Shown piece by piece: positions 1 through 8,919 of a stretch of 64,000 bases of DNA. The DNA is taken from the NCBI RefSeq assembly GCF_021390545.1, contig NZ_JAJUWR010000010.1, positions 1 to 64,000 on the forward strand, in the 5' to 3' direction. This DNA comes from Algoriphagus sp. AGSA1 (GTDB lineage: Bacteria; Bacteroidota; Bacteroidia; Cytophagales; Cyclobacteriaceae). How positions within the stretch are numbered: the first letter of the stretch is position 1; each line of letters opens with the position of its first letter. Both the position numbers and the translations under genes were made by a program. Under the pieces are notes generated by a model. The model was not told the DNA's origin. It saw only the letters and a program-made list of their open reading frames with translations, and did not search any database.

Positions 1-208
1 CCGACCGCTGGTGTACCGGTTGTGATGCCAATTGCATTGCCGGGTAGCTACGTCGGGAAGAGATAAGCGCTGAAAGCATCTAAGTGCGAAACTCCCCTCA
101 AGATGAGACTTCCAACTAGGGCCGTCAAAGACGATGACGTCGATAGGCTACAGGTGTAAAGGCAGCGATGTCATAGCCGAGTAGTACTAATTGCCCAAAA
201 GCTTACGC
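1..208 (+). rRNA. 23S ribosomal RNA, 3' end
   Basis: The window opens inside the last domain of 23S rRNA. The conserved block ending in GATAGGCTACAGGTG, then GCAGCGATG and the AGTACTAATTG tail, matches the known 3' end of bacterial 23S rRNA. The 5' part lies outside the window, and the exact 3' end is estimated to within about ten bases. Confidence 0.93.
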
Positions 209-390
209 TGGGTTTGTTACAGTTTCTGCGAAGACATGTTGTTTTCTTGTGTACAAAGTATCAAGTACCAAGTACCAAGAAGAACTTAAGATATTTACCT
301 ACTATGTAGGGTAGAATCAAGGCCACAGAGACGGGAACCAAGAATATTCCTCTTGTATCTGGCATCTGGCAATCTTGGCTCTATAAGATT
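209..390 (+). other. 23S-5S spacer with short degenerate repeats
   Basis: This is the internal transcribed spacer of the rRNA operon and contains no tRNA. It carries a threefold 7-base tandem (GTAYCAA) at about 257-281. Near 350-385 it has TATCTGGCATCTGGC and, on the minus strand, GAGCCAAGAT, a motif that recurs in the 52.8 kb intergenic region. Confidence 0.6.
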
Positions 391-500
391 TAGGCGGCCT
401 AGCGCAGGGGTCCCACCTCTTCCCATCCCGAACAGAGAAGTTAAGCCCTGCAGCGCCGATGGTACTGGGGTTACACCCGGGAGAGTAGGTCGCCGCCTCA
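391..500 (+). rRNA. rrf: 5S ribosomal RNA
   Basis: The complementary ends AGGCGGC and GCCGCCT close the terminal helix. Between them lie the conserved CCCATCCCGAACAGAGAAG loop and the GGGAGAGTAGGTC arm. It follows 23S by about 180 bases in the same direction, the normal order of an rRNA operon. Confidence 0.95.
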
Positions 501-510
501 TTTATTCAAG

Positions 511-537
511 GCCTTCCGTGAAAACGGAAGGCTTTTT
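511..537 (+). terminator. rRNA operon terminator
   Basis: The arms GCCTTCCGT and ACGGAAGGC are perfectly complementary around a GAAA loop and are followed by TTTTTT. This is a canonical intrinsic terminator directly after 5S rRNA. Confidence 0.93.
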
Positions 538-968
538 TGCGTTCGGGGCTTTTCATTCTTTTATTTTTAACTTAAAAGGGCAGCAGTGCCCTTCTTTGAA
601 GGGATAACTGACTTTTATAATTAGTAATAGTGGTTTATCCTGTTTTTCCTATTTGCCATTTTCATTTGTGATTTTCCTGCAGTCCGGCTTATATTCGTTT
701 TTTTATATCGGAATTATAAGAATAGAAAAGCCAGAGGCTAGCCAGCTATAAAATCCAGTTCTTTACGAGAAATTTTTCTTTATATAGACTAACAGTTTTC
801 TCTAATGAAATGCGCATAATCATGGCCCGTTCAGTCTAATTTATAGTCCCTTTCCGTATTGGCTACTCCCTCTACCTATAACAAAAGTTGAACTTTACTG
901 CATTATGAAGTATATTAAACATATGTTTTCTCCTTACTAAGCCGCTTAGAGACTGAAAAGGGAAGATT

Positions 969-982
969 ATGACTTTTGTCAT
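969..982. promoter_or_regulatory. FNR/CRP-type palindrome upstream of ccoI
   Basis: ATGAC-TTTT-GTCAT is a perfect 14-base inverted repeat with the TGA-N6-TCA geometry of CRP/FNR-family operators. It overlaps the -33-like TTTG of the promoter candidate at 975-1008; if that start is right, its centre sits near -40, where class II activators bind. The match is visible, but the regulator and the function are inferred. Confidence 0.45.
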
Positions 983-1008
983 GTTTTGTTACGCTTTAAC
1001 TCAGTTTG
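975..1008 (+). promoter_or_regulatory. Candidate Bacteroidota promoter for the cco operon
   Basis: TTTG at 975-978 and TCAGTTTG at 1001-1008 (one mismatch to TAnnTTTG) are 22 bases apart, close to the known -33/-7 spacing of Bacteroidota promoters. It is the best-spaced pair found upstream of ccoI, but the -7 box is imperfect. Confidence 0.35.
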
Positions 1009-1139
1009 TGCTCGGCATGTGGACTGTACTTTCGTGGCATAGTTAGGCTGCAGACCATTTATGGTTTTGACTATATTTAATCAAGGTTACTCACTGGGTT
1101 AAATTATTTTGCATCAATGGTTTATCTGATTTATTGAGT

Positions 1140-3566
1140 ATGACGCCAAAATTATCATCTGTAAAAAGTGTCTCATGCTTTCATTGCGGGGAAGAATGCA
1201 AGGAATCCAGCCTTTTAATGGATGATAGAAACTTCTGTTGTCAAGGATGTAAATTGGTTTATCAGGTTCTTTCTGATAATGATATGTGTGCGTATTATGA
1301 TATTGCAGCGTATCCTGGCGAAAGCCAAAAGGGCAGTAAGTCGGTGCCCAACAGGTTTGATTACCTTAAAGACGAGCTGACAGCAAGTAGCTTGCTAGAC
1401 TTTCAAAATGACCGTGAAGGTCACCTTACTTTTCATGTTCCTTCTATCCATTGTGCATCGTGTATTTGGCTTTTGGAAAATCTGTTTCAGATCCACTCTG
1501 GTGTTTTTTTCAGCCGTGTAGATTTCATAAAAAAGAAAGTCCAGATTAAGTACCTTAAGGAGAAGATAGAATTACATGAAGTGGTCAGCTTGCTGGCAGC
1601 AATTGGGTATGAACCTCAACTTAATCTTTCAAATCTTTCAGAAAAAAAATCAGTAGGACTTGATAAACGCTTAATCCAAAGGTTGGCAGTTGCAGGGTTC
1701 TGCTTCGGTAATATGATGATGTTCAGTATTCCCGAATATTTATCTGAAGCGGAATTAATGGACGTTTCGTTTCGAGGTCTGTTTAGTTATCTGAATGTGA
1801 TATTGGCCATTCCTGTAGTAGGATATTCAGCCAATGACTATTATAAATCAGCCTGGAATTCTATCAGACAAAGGCGGATTAATATGGACGTTCCTATTGT
1901 ATTGGGAATAATTGCCTTGTTTTTGTATTCCTTGTGGGAGATTTTTATGTTTCAGCGTTCAGGCTACATGGACAGCCTGGGTGGACTCTTGTTTTTCTTA
2001 CTTCTGGGAAAGCTCTATCAGACAAAGACTTTTTCTACACTCGAGTTTGACAGGGATTATAAAGCTTATTTTCCCATTGCGGTCACAAGGATTGTAAGTC
2101 AGCAAGAAGAGGTTATTCCCCTCTCTAAGCTTCAAATTGAGGATGAGATTTTGGTAAGAGATGAAGAATTGATACCGGCTGATTGCATCCTCGTGAATGG
2201 GCAAGCAAACATCGATTATAGTTTTGTGACAGGAGAGGAAATACCAGTAATCAAATATACAGGAGATTTGATCTATGCAGGCGGAAGACAAAAAGGGGAA
2301 GGTATATCACTGAAAGTACAGAAATCGCCTTCTCAGGGATATCTTACTGACTTATGGAACAATGAGGCTTTTGAGAAAAGCAAGGAACAATTGATGGAAC
2401 CACTGGCTACAAAGGTGAGCTCTGTTTTCACATGGGCTGTTTTACTGATTGCTGTATCAGGTTTTGCTTACTGGTCTTTTATCGATTTTTCTACCGCAGT
2501 GAAAGTATTTGCCTCTGTGCTCATTGTGGCCTGCCCTTGTGCCTTGGCAATGTCCACACCCTTTACTTTGGGGAATACGCTTAGGATTTTTGGAAAAAGT
2601 AAGTTATACCTGAAAAATGCTAATGTGATTGAGAGGCTAGCTCTTGTTGATTGTGTGGTTTTTGACAAAACAGGAACTCTCACGGATATTACAAATGCTA
2701 AAATACGCTATGTAGGAGAGCTGCTGTCCGAAGAGAGTAAAAATATACTCAAAGCAATGGTAGCTAGATCCACGCATCCATTAAGTGCCAGAATCAACCA
2801 ATGGCTTGGCAATAGATCGGGTTTTTCATTAGATTCTTGTGAAGAAGTAAAAGGGGGTGGGCTCCTAGGTATATACAAAGGGCAAGAGTTTAGACTCGGA
2901 TCAATGGACTTCACTGGATTTACTGAAAAGATAGAAAACCCAAATGGAAATGTAGTCTGTTTATCAGTTGAAGGAGTAGGTTTAGGATATTTTCATATTG
3001 AGTCCGGACTTAGGGAGAGCGCTTCAGATGTTGTACAAAAGCTCAGTGCGGATTTTAAACTTCATGTTTTATCTGGAGACTTTGCACATGAAGAGACATT
3101 TTTGAAAGAAAAGCTTGGGGATGGAATCGCGTTTAATTTCAAGCAAAGTCCTTCAGATAAGCTTGCTTATTTAAAGAAATTGAATCAATCCTGTAACACA
3201 CTGATGATAGGGGATGGGCTGAATGATGCAGGAGCTCTTCAGGAAAGTCAAGTCGGAATAGCTATTTCTGATAGGGTAAGCCATTTCTCTCCTGCCAGTG
3301 ATGCTATCATGGACTCTGAAGTGTTTGGGAGAATACCCGAGTTTTTAAGTTTTGCTAAATCAAGCAGGTATATTATAAAAGCCAGCTTCGTATTAAGTGT
3401 GCTTTACAACTTAGTCGGATTAGGTTTGGCAGTTCAAGGCCTTTTGAGCCCTGTAATATGTGCTATCCTAATGCCCTTAAGTAGTATTTCTGTGGTGGTT
3501 TTTACTACGTTTGCCACGAATTATTTAGCTTGGAGAAAGGGGTTTTTGACACCAAAACTATTTTAA
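1140..3566 (+). CDS. ccoI: Copper-translocating P1B-type ATPase for cbb3 oxidase assembly
   Basis: Predicted 808-residue membrane ATPase that supplies copper for the CuB centre of cbb3 oxidase. The N-terminus has a cysteine-rich metal-binding segment (Cys13, 16, 20, 33, 34, 37) and an HMA-type CASC motif at 105-108. The transmembrane CPC metal site is at 465-467, the phosphorylated aspartate of DKTGTLT at 509, and GDGLNDA lies in the C-terminal third. These are the hallmarks of FixI/CcoI. I chose the ATG at 1140 over the TTG two codons upstream. It is the first gene of the cco operon, one base before ccoS. Any other role as a general copper exporter is unlikely in this context. Confidence 0.95.
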   Translation: MTPKLSSVKSVSCFHCGEECKESSLLMDDRNFCCQGCKLVYQVLSDNDMCAYYDIAAYPGESQKGSKSVPNRFDYLKDELTASSLLDFQNDREGHLTFHVPSIHCASCIWLLENLFQIHSGVFFSRVDFIKKKVQIKYLKEKIELHEVVSLLAAIGYEPQLNLSNLSEKKSVGLDKRLIQRLAVAGFCFGNMMMFSIPEYLSEAELMDVSFRGLFSYLNVILAIPVVGYSANDYYKSAWNSIRQRRINMDVPIVLGIIALFLYSLWEIFMFQRSGYMDSLGGLLFFLLLGKLYQTKTFSTLEFDRDYKAYFPIAVTRIVSQQEEVIPLSKLQIEDEILVRDEELIPADCILVNGQANIDYSFVTGEEIPVIKYTGDLIYAGGRQKGEGISLKVQKSPSQGYLTDLWNNEAFEKSKEQLMEPLATKVSSVFTWAVLLIAVSGFAYWSFIDFSTAVKVFASVLIVACPCALAMSTPFTLGNTLRIFGKSKLYLKNANVIERLALVDCVVFDKTGTLTDITNAKIRYVGELLSEESKNILKAMVARSTHPLSARINQWLGNRSGFSLDSCEEVKGGGLLGIYKGQEFRLGSMDFTGFTEKIENPNGNVVCLSVEGVGLGYFHIESGLRESASDVVQKLSADFKLHVLSGDFAHEETFLKEKLGDGIAFNFKQSPSDKLAYLKKLNQSCNTLMIGDGLNDAGALQESQVGIAISDRVSHFSPASDAIMDSEVFGRIPEFLSFAKSSRYIIKASFVLSVLYNLVGLGLAVQGLLSPVICAILMPLSSISVVVFTTFATNYLAWRKGFLTPKLF

Positions 3567-3567
3567 T

Positions 3568-3756
3568 ATGGAGGTGATTTTTGTCTTAATCGGAATCAGT
3601 TTGCTTTTAGCAGGCACCTTCCTTTTCCTTTTTTTTAAGGCTATGAAGCAAGGCCAGTTTGATGATAATCATACGCCTTCGATCCGCATCCTTTTCGAAA
3701 GTAACCCAAAAAAATATAAAAAAGATCAACCATCAAAACCAAAATCCCATGAATGA
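3568..3756 (+). CDS. ccoS: cbb3-type cytochrome oxidase assembly protein CcoS
   Basis: A 62-residue protein with a single N-terminal membrane helix, followed by a short polar tail containing the conserved GQFDD stretch. In characterised systems CcoS is needed to insert heme b and CuB into CcoN. It starts one base after ccoI and its end overlaps the start of ccoNO by eight bases, so translation of the three genes is probably coupled. Confidence 0.92.
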   Translation: MEVIFVLIGISLLLAGTFLFLFFKAMKQGQFDDNHTPSIRILFESNPKKYKKDQPSKPKSHE

Positions 3757-5875
3757 TTCTATACTGGAGAGGTTCGAATACGACAATAAAATTGTCAAGT
3801 ATTTCAGCGCCGCGACCATTATTTGGGGCATAATAGGCATGCTAGTCGGTGTACTTGCCGCAACTCAGTTGTTTCTGCCAGAAGCTAATCTAGGCAATCC
3901 CTACACCACTTTTGGTAGAATAAGGCCTCTTCACACCAATGCGGTAATCTTTGCGTTTGTGGGCAACGCAATCTTTGCAGGAGTGTATTATTCCATGCCC
4001 AGGCTGTTGAAAGCTCCCATGTGGAGAAAATCACTTAGTTGGTTTCACTTTTACGGCTGGCAATTAATTATTCTTTCCGCTGTATTGACCTTGCCTTTAG
4101 GCCTTACTTCTTCTAAGGAATATGCGGAGTTGGAATGGCCGATTGATATTGCAATTGCTGTGGTTTGGGTGGCTTTCGGCGTAAATATGATAGGAACAAT
4201 CCTTACTCGTAGAGAGCGACACATGTATGTGGCGATTTGGTTTTATCTGGCTTCATTTATTACCGTCGCTGTCCTGCACGTAGTAAATTCCTTTGCTTTG
4301 CCTGTATCATTCATGAAAAGCTATTCTGCTTATGCCGGTGTTCAGGATGCGTTGGTACAGTGGTGGTATGGACATAATGCGGTGGCATTTTTCCTTACTA
4401 CTCCATTCTTGGGATTAATGTATTATTTCCTGCCAAAGGCTGCTAATAGACCTGTATATTCCTATAAGCTATCCATAATCCATTTTTGGTCTCTTATTTT
4501 CCTCTACATGTGGGCTGGCCCCCACCACTTGCTTTACACATCTCTTCCAGAATGGGCTCAGGTGTTAGGCACAGTGTTTTCGGTTATGCTGCTTGCTCCC
4601 TCGTGGGGAGGTATGGTGAATGGGCTGCTGACACTTCGTGGAGCGTGGGACAAGGTGACTACCGATCCGGTTCTGAAGTTTATGGTGGTAGCGATTACCG
4701 CATACGGAATGGCCACGTTTGAGGGGCCAATGCTATCTTTCAAAAATGTAAACGCTATTGCCCATTACACCGATTGGATAGTAGCACATGTTCACATAGG
4801 CGGCTTAGGCTGGAATGGTTTTTTGACCTTCGGAATGTTGTATTGGATGTGGCCTAGGCTGTTCAAAACCACCCTTTTCTCAACCAAGTTGGCAAATGTA
4901 CACTTTTGGTTAGGGGTGATGGGGATTATTTTTTATGCTCTTCCTATGTATGTTGCTGCATTGACCCAGTTTTTAATGCTGAGAGAGTTTGACGAAATGG
5001 GCAAACTAGCGTACGGTAACTTCTTGCAGACTGTTATCGAATTAGTACCAATGTATATGCTAAGGGCATTTGGTGGACTCCTCTACTTGAGTGGAGCGAT
5101 ACTTATGATGTACAATATGCTCAAGACCGCACAGAAAGGAAGGTTTGTTGAAATAGAAGAAGATTCAGCTCCTGCATTGGCCAGAAACTATAATCCAAAA
5201 GGTGAATTCTGGCACAGGGCATGGGAAAGAAAGCCGGTTTTCTTCTCTGTTTTGGCTACAGTAGCTATACTGATCGGAGGAGTAGTGGAGATTATTCCTA
5301 CCATTCTGGTAAAGTCCAATGTTCCTACGATCAGCTCAGTGAAGCCTTATACAGCACTGGAATTGGAAGGCAGGGATATTTATATTCAAAACGGCTGTGT
5401 GGGTTGCCATTCTCAGATGGTCAGGCCGTTTAGATTTGAAACTGAACGTTATGGTGAATATTCCAAGGCAGGGGAGTTTGTCTATGATAGACCGTTTCTC
5501 TGGGGATCAAAAAGGACAGGTCCGGATCTACATCGTGTAGGGAAGAAATACCCTGACAGCTGGCATTATTTCCATATGGAGGATCCCCGAAGCATGTCCC
5601 CCGGTTCTTTGATGCCTCCTTATCCTTGGCTGATCACTAATGAACTCGATTATTCTGATTTGCCTTCGAAAATCAGAACGATGCAAAAACTAGGAGTGCC
5701 TTACCCTGAAGGATATGATGCCCAGGCGGTTGTGGATCTGGAAACACAGGCAACAGAGATTTCGACCAACTTAAAAGACGCGGGTATAGAGGTGATGCCG
5801 ACGACTGAAATTGTGGCATTGATCGCATATTTACAACGCTTGGGTACTGATATCAAGGTCTCTTCATCTAAGTAA
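3749..5875 (+). CDS. ccoNO: cbb3 cytochrome c oxidase, fused catalytic and mono-heme subunits (CcoNO)
   Basis: A 708-residue fusion of subunit I and subunit II of the high-affinity terminal oxidase. Residues up to about 480 form the polytopic heme-copper part, with heme and CuB histidines recognisable in LHTNAV, YGHN, GPHHL and AHVHIGG. After another helix the CcoO-like part carries a c-type heme site, CVGCH at 550-554. CcoN and CcoO are separate in proteobacteria; the fused form is common in Bacteroidota. The start is the ATG at 3749, inside the end of ccoS, because the 30 upstream residues in this frame are not oxidase-like. Part of the cco operon. Confidence 0.95.
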   Translation: MNDSILERFEYDNKIVKYFSAATIIWGIIGMLVGVLAATQLFLPEANLGNPYTTFGRIRPLHTNAVIFAFVGNAIFAGVYYSMPRLLKAPMWRKSLSWFHFYGWQLIILSAVLTLPLGLTSSKEYAELEWPIDIAIAVVWVAFGVNMIGTILTRRERHMYVAIWFYLASFITVAVLHVVNSFALPVSFMKSYSAYAGVQDALVQWWYGHNAVAFFLTTPFLGLMYYFLPKAANRPVYSYKLSIIHFWSLIFLYMWAGPHHLLYTSLPEWAQVLGTVFSVMLLAPSWGGMVNGLLTLRGAWDKVTTDPVLKFMVVAITAYGMATFEGPMLSFKNVNAIAHYTDWIVAHVHIGGLGWNGFLTFGMLYWMWPRLFKTTLFSTKLANVHFWLGVMGIIFYALPMYVAALTQFLMLREFDEMGKLAYGNFLQTVIELVPMYMLRAFGGLLYLSGAILMMYNMLKTAQKGRFVEIEEDSAPALARNYNPKGEFWHRAWERKPVFFSVLATVAILIGGVVEIIPTILVKSNVPTISSVKPYTALELEGRDIYIQNGCVGCHSQMVRPFRFETERYGEYSKAGEFVYDRPFLWGSKRTGPDLHRVGKKYPDSWHYFHMEDPRSMSPGSLMPPYPWLITNELDYSDLPSKIRTMQKLGVPYPEGYDAQAVVDLETQATEISTNLKDAGIEVMPTTEIVALIAYLQRLGTDIKVSSSK

Positions 5876-5884
5876 TCAGAAATC

Positions 5885-6070
5885 ATGTACAAAGAAGTAT
5901 TAAGATCAATTGAAAATATAGAGATATTCCCCATTATCTCCCTTGTCATTTTTGTCCTTTTTTTTACTGGAATTGCCATTTGGGCACTGAAGGTACCAAA
6001 GGAATACATCGAGCATATGAGCTCACTACCTATGGATGATGAGCATGAATTAACCGACAAGAAGCCATGA
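5885..6070 (+). CDS. ccoQ: Small cbb3 oxidase subunit, CcoQ/FixQ-like
   Basis: A 61-residue protein with one membrane helix at about residues 14-36 and a charged C-terminus. Size, topology and position between ccoNO and ccoP fit CcoQ, which stabilises the assembled oxidase. The call rests on context as much as on sequence. It overlaps ccoP by four bases. Confidence 0.8.
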   Translation: MYKEVLRSIENIEIFPIISLVIFVLFFTGIAIWALKVPKEYIEHMSSLPMDDEHELTDKKP

Positions 6071-7008
6071 AAAAGTATCTGACCGTTTTGACATTATGTA
6101 GTTTAATGTTTTCCAATCCATTGCTAGCGCAGGATGAATCTATCTCAAGCGTGGTACAAGGAATGGGAGCCACAGAACTAACAATATTTATTATCATAGG
6201 TGTAATACTTGGAGTGATACTTCTGCTCCTTGTTTTGCTGCTGTATATGTTATCCTTTATTTCAGAGGTTTTCCGAAAAGAGAATCCACAGCTGGCTGAA
6301 CAACCAGGATGGTGGGAATCCTTCAAAAAGCGTTTTGTCACGGGAGATGTGAAGGAAGAGCTATCTCAGGATAAATTGATGGATGATCACTCTTATGACG
6401 GTATCCAGGAACTTGACAATTTTATGCCCCCTTGGTTACAATATGTGTTTTCAGGAACCATTGTGCTGGCAATTGTTTATTTTGGCTATTATACGGTATT
6501 AGGCTATGGTAAAACAGGTGTTGAGGAATATGAAGAAGAAATCCGTATAGCTGCTATAGAGGCTGAAGCAAGAGGAGCGAGTGCTTTGGCATCCGTGGAT
6601 GAAACTAACGTAGAAGTGGATTATTCTGATGTGGCATTAAGTTCAGGCAAGACGATATTCGATACAAATTGTGCCGCCTGTCATGCTTCAGATGGAGGTG
6701 GCGGGGTAGGCCCAAACTTAGTAGATCAATATTGGATTCATGGAGGGGATGTCAAGGATTTATTCAAAGTCATCAAATATGGTGTGATCGAGAAGGGAAT
6801 GGTACCGTGGGAGGATCAACTGAATCCTCAGCAAATCCAAGCAGTGTCCAGCTACATTCTCTCTCTGCAGGGCACCACACCTGCAGCCCCTAAAGCGCCT
6901 CAAGGTGAACTTTACGAAAGCAAAGAAAATAGTGACTTGCCTGATGAGTCTATATCCCCTGCGGTTGATGAGGGGGTGTCTTCTGATACTACGGTTCTTT
7001 CCGATTAA
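6067..7008 (+). CDS. ccoP: cbb3 oxidase cytochrome c subunit CcoP (single heme)
   Basis: A 313-residue protein with an N-terminal signal-like segment ending in LLAQ, a membrane helix at about 37-63, a second helix near 128-148, and one cytochrome c domain with CAACH at 202-206. Proteobacterial CcoP carries two c hemes; only one CxxCH is present here, so electron entry must use fewer hemes. The C-terminal 45 residues are acidic and probably disordered. It overlaps ccoQ by four bases and precedes ccoG by about 30. Confidence 0.93.
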   Translation: MKKYLTVLTLCSLMFSNPLLAQDESISSVVQGMGATELTIFIIIGVILGVILLLLVLLLYMLSFISEVFRKENPQLAEQPGWWESFKKRFVTGDVKEELSQDKLMDDHSYDGIQELDNFMPPWLQYVFSGTIVLAIVYFGYYTVLGYGKTGVEEYEEEIRIAAIEAEARGASALASVDETNVEVDYSDVALSSGKTIFDTNCAACHASDGGGGVGPNLVDQYWIHGGDVKDLFKVIKYGVIEKGMVPWEDQLNPQQIQAVSSYILSLQGTTPAAPKAPQGELYESKENSDLPDESISPAVDEGVSSDTTVLSD

Positions 7009-7040
7009 ATCCGCTCAGCCGATATTATTGGGCTGTGGCA

Positions 7041-8468
7041 ATGAATAGCATTTGTATGGCAAAGAAGAATCCACATTTAAGTCCTGAGAATTTTAGGGAT
7101 GCCCTGGCTACCGTTCAAGATGACGGGAAGAGGAACTGGGTTTATCCTAAGAAAGTAAAAGGATATTTCTATGCGTATAGAACTTACCTTTCGTGGGTAC
7201 TTTTGGGGATTTTATTTGCTGGCCCATTCATTAAAATAGACGGAAGGCCTTGGATTCTATTCAATATTTTTGAACGAAAGTTCATCATATTTGGCGCAGT
7301 ATTCTGGCCTCAGGATACGTATTTACTGATTTTTTTACTGCTTATCTTCTTCGTCTTTATCATTCTATTTACTGTGGTGTTCGGGAGGGTATGGTGTGGC
7401 TGGGCATGTCCACAAACCTTGTTTATGGAGATGGTGTTCCGCAAGATTGAGTACCTAATAGAAGGTGATGCGAATCAACAGCGTGCGTTGAATGATCAGC
7501 CATGGAACAAGGAGAAAATTGCTAAAAAGGGATTGAAAATAACAGTTTTTGCAATCATCTCCTTATTAATCGGTCATCTAGTGATGGCATACCTGATTGG
7601 AGTAGATGAAGTAATTAACATAGTATCATCTCCGCCTTCTGCACATCTGGCAGGATTTATTGGTCTTTTGGCTTTTTCAGGGATTTTCATGTTCGTATTT
7701 ACATGGTTCCGTGAGCAAGCTTGTTTAGTGGTATGCCCTTATGGGCGGCTTCAGGGAGTGATGCTGGATAATAATTCCATCAATGTGATGTATGATTACA
7801 TCCGTGGAGAACCTAGAGCTCCCATACGTAAGAGTACGGAAAAAGCTTCCCCAAGCGGTGATTGTGTAGATTGTAACCTTTGCGTACAGGTATGTCCTAC
7901 AGGAATAGATATCCGCAATGGCATACAGATGGAGTGTGTTAATTGTACCGCTTGTATAGATGCCTGCGATGAGGTGATGGTGAAAGTTGACCGGCCTAAG
8001 GGGCTCATCCGATACGCTTCAGAGAATAGTATCAAACAAGGTTTCCAAAAGTTATTGACCGGTAAAGTGAAAATTTACATCGGAATTCTCTTCCTTTTGC
8101 TCATTGCTTTTGTGACTTTGCTGACAACCCGAAAAGACATCACCGCTACTGTGACAAGGTTTCCTGGCATGACTTATCAGGAAAGGGAAGATGGAACGGT
8201 TACCAATCTCTATCAGATTACGCTGATAAACAAAACGTATGAAACCCAGGAGCTTTCACTTAGGTCTTTGACTAATGGGGTAGCGGTAGAGATAGTAGGT
8301 GATCAGCATTTGGTGTTGGAGCCCCAATCTAAGTTGGAGAGGCGTTTCTTTCTGGTGAAGAGCCAACAGGACGTCAAAGTAAATCAAGAACAAATAGAGT
8401 TGTCAGTACTTCATCTAGGGGAGGAGATAGGTTATGTTAAAACTAATTTCACTGCGCCTATCAAGTAA
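7041..8468 (+). CDS. ccoG: cbb3 oxidase accessory iron-sulfur protein CcoG
   Basis: A polytopic membrane protein of about 475 residues with several helices in the N-terminal half. It has a first cysteine motif in RVWCGWACP and two ferredoxin-like [4Fe-4S] motifs (CVDCNLCVQVCP and CVNCTACIDAC), followed by a last helix and a C-terminal Ig-like domain. CcoG/RdxA/FixG family proteins act in copper reduction or delivery during oxidase assembly. Possible starts are GTG 7035, ATG 7041 and ATG 7056. I kept 7041; the conserved part begins after 7056, so the choice does not affect the domains. Confidence 0.93.
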   Translation: MNSICMAKKNPHLSPENFRDALATVQDDGKRNWVYPKKVKGYFYAYRTYLSWVLLGILFAGPFIKIDGRPWILFNIFERKFIIFGAVFWPQDTYLLIFLLLIFFVFIILFTVVFGRVWCGWACPQTLFMEMVFRKIEYLIEGDANQQRALNDQPWNKEKIAKKGLKITVFAIISLLIGHLVMAYLIGVDEVINIVSSPPSAHLAGFIGLLAFSGIFMFVFTWFREQACLVVCPYGRLQGVMLDNNSINVMYDYIRGEPRAPIRKSTEKASPSGDCVDCNLCVQVCPTGIDIRNGIQMECVNCTACIDACDEVMVKVDRPKGLIRYASENSIKQGFQKLLTGKVKIYIGILFLLLIAFVTLLTTRKDITATVTRFPGMTYQEREDGTVTNLYQITLINKTYETQELSLRSLTNGVAVEIVGDQHLVLEPQSKLERRFFLVKSQQDVKVNQEQIELSVLHLGEEIGYVKTNFTAPIK

Positions 8469-8493
8469 AAGACGGAACGAAAAATTGTGAATT

Positions 8494-8919
8494 ATGAATT
8501 GGGGAAAAGGGATCTTTCTAACAATACTTGCCTTCGTGGCGTTGATTATGGCTATGGTGATTTTCTCCGTGCGTATGGAGGGAATAGAACTGGTGACTGA
8601 AAATTACTATGAGGAAGAGATCAACTATCAGGATCGTATTGATAACTCTACTTCAGCAAACGCCCTGGATAGGACGGTGATTTCGTATGATTCCCAGTTA
8701 AATGTTTTAATTCTAGATCTTCCCATAGGCACAAGAGGTGAGCTGCAGTTTTTCAGACCCTCTGATTCCTCATTGGATCAAGAAATCAAGCTGGAAGTCA
8801 ATCAATCCGGTATGACAAAAGTATCCTTAAAAGATCTGAAACCAGGATACTGGAAGATTCAGCTGAAATGGGAAGAGAATGGGGTAGATTATTATCAAGA
8901 GAAGAAAATCAACTTATAG
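8494..8919 (+). CDS. ccoH: FixH/CcoH family cbb3 oxidase assembly protein
   Basis: A 141-residue protein with one N-terminal membrane helix (about 5-26) followed by the FixH signature region ENYYEEEINYQDRID. The rest is a periplasmic beta-rich domain ending in a Trp-containing segment. CcoH associates with CcoN and supports late assembly. It lies between ccoG and the SafE-like gene, whose ATG follows its stop codon with no gap. Confidence 0.9.
   Translation: MNWGKGIFLTILAFVALIMAMVIFSVRMEGIELVTENYYEEEINYQDRIDNSTSANALDRTVISYDSQLNVLILDLPIGTRGELQFFRPSDSSLDQEIKLEVNQSGMTKVSLKDLKPGYWKIQLKWEENGVDYYQEKKINL

Larger units (their letters stand above)
538..1139 (+). other. Intergenic region before the cbb3 oxidase operon
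   Basis: This 600-base, AT-rich stretch has no credible coding frame. Its only structured signal is the palindrome and promoter-like boxes at 969-1008. The leader from there to ccoI would be about 125 bases. Confidence 0.6.

Noticed and set aside
295-607. Open frames over and opposite the 5S rRNA
   Set aside because: They coincide with the structural RNA and its terminator; not protein coding.
1066-1086. TTGA and TCAA half-sites upstream of ccoI
   Set aside because: The half-sites are ten bases apart instead of six, so the spacing does not fit an FNR or CRP site.
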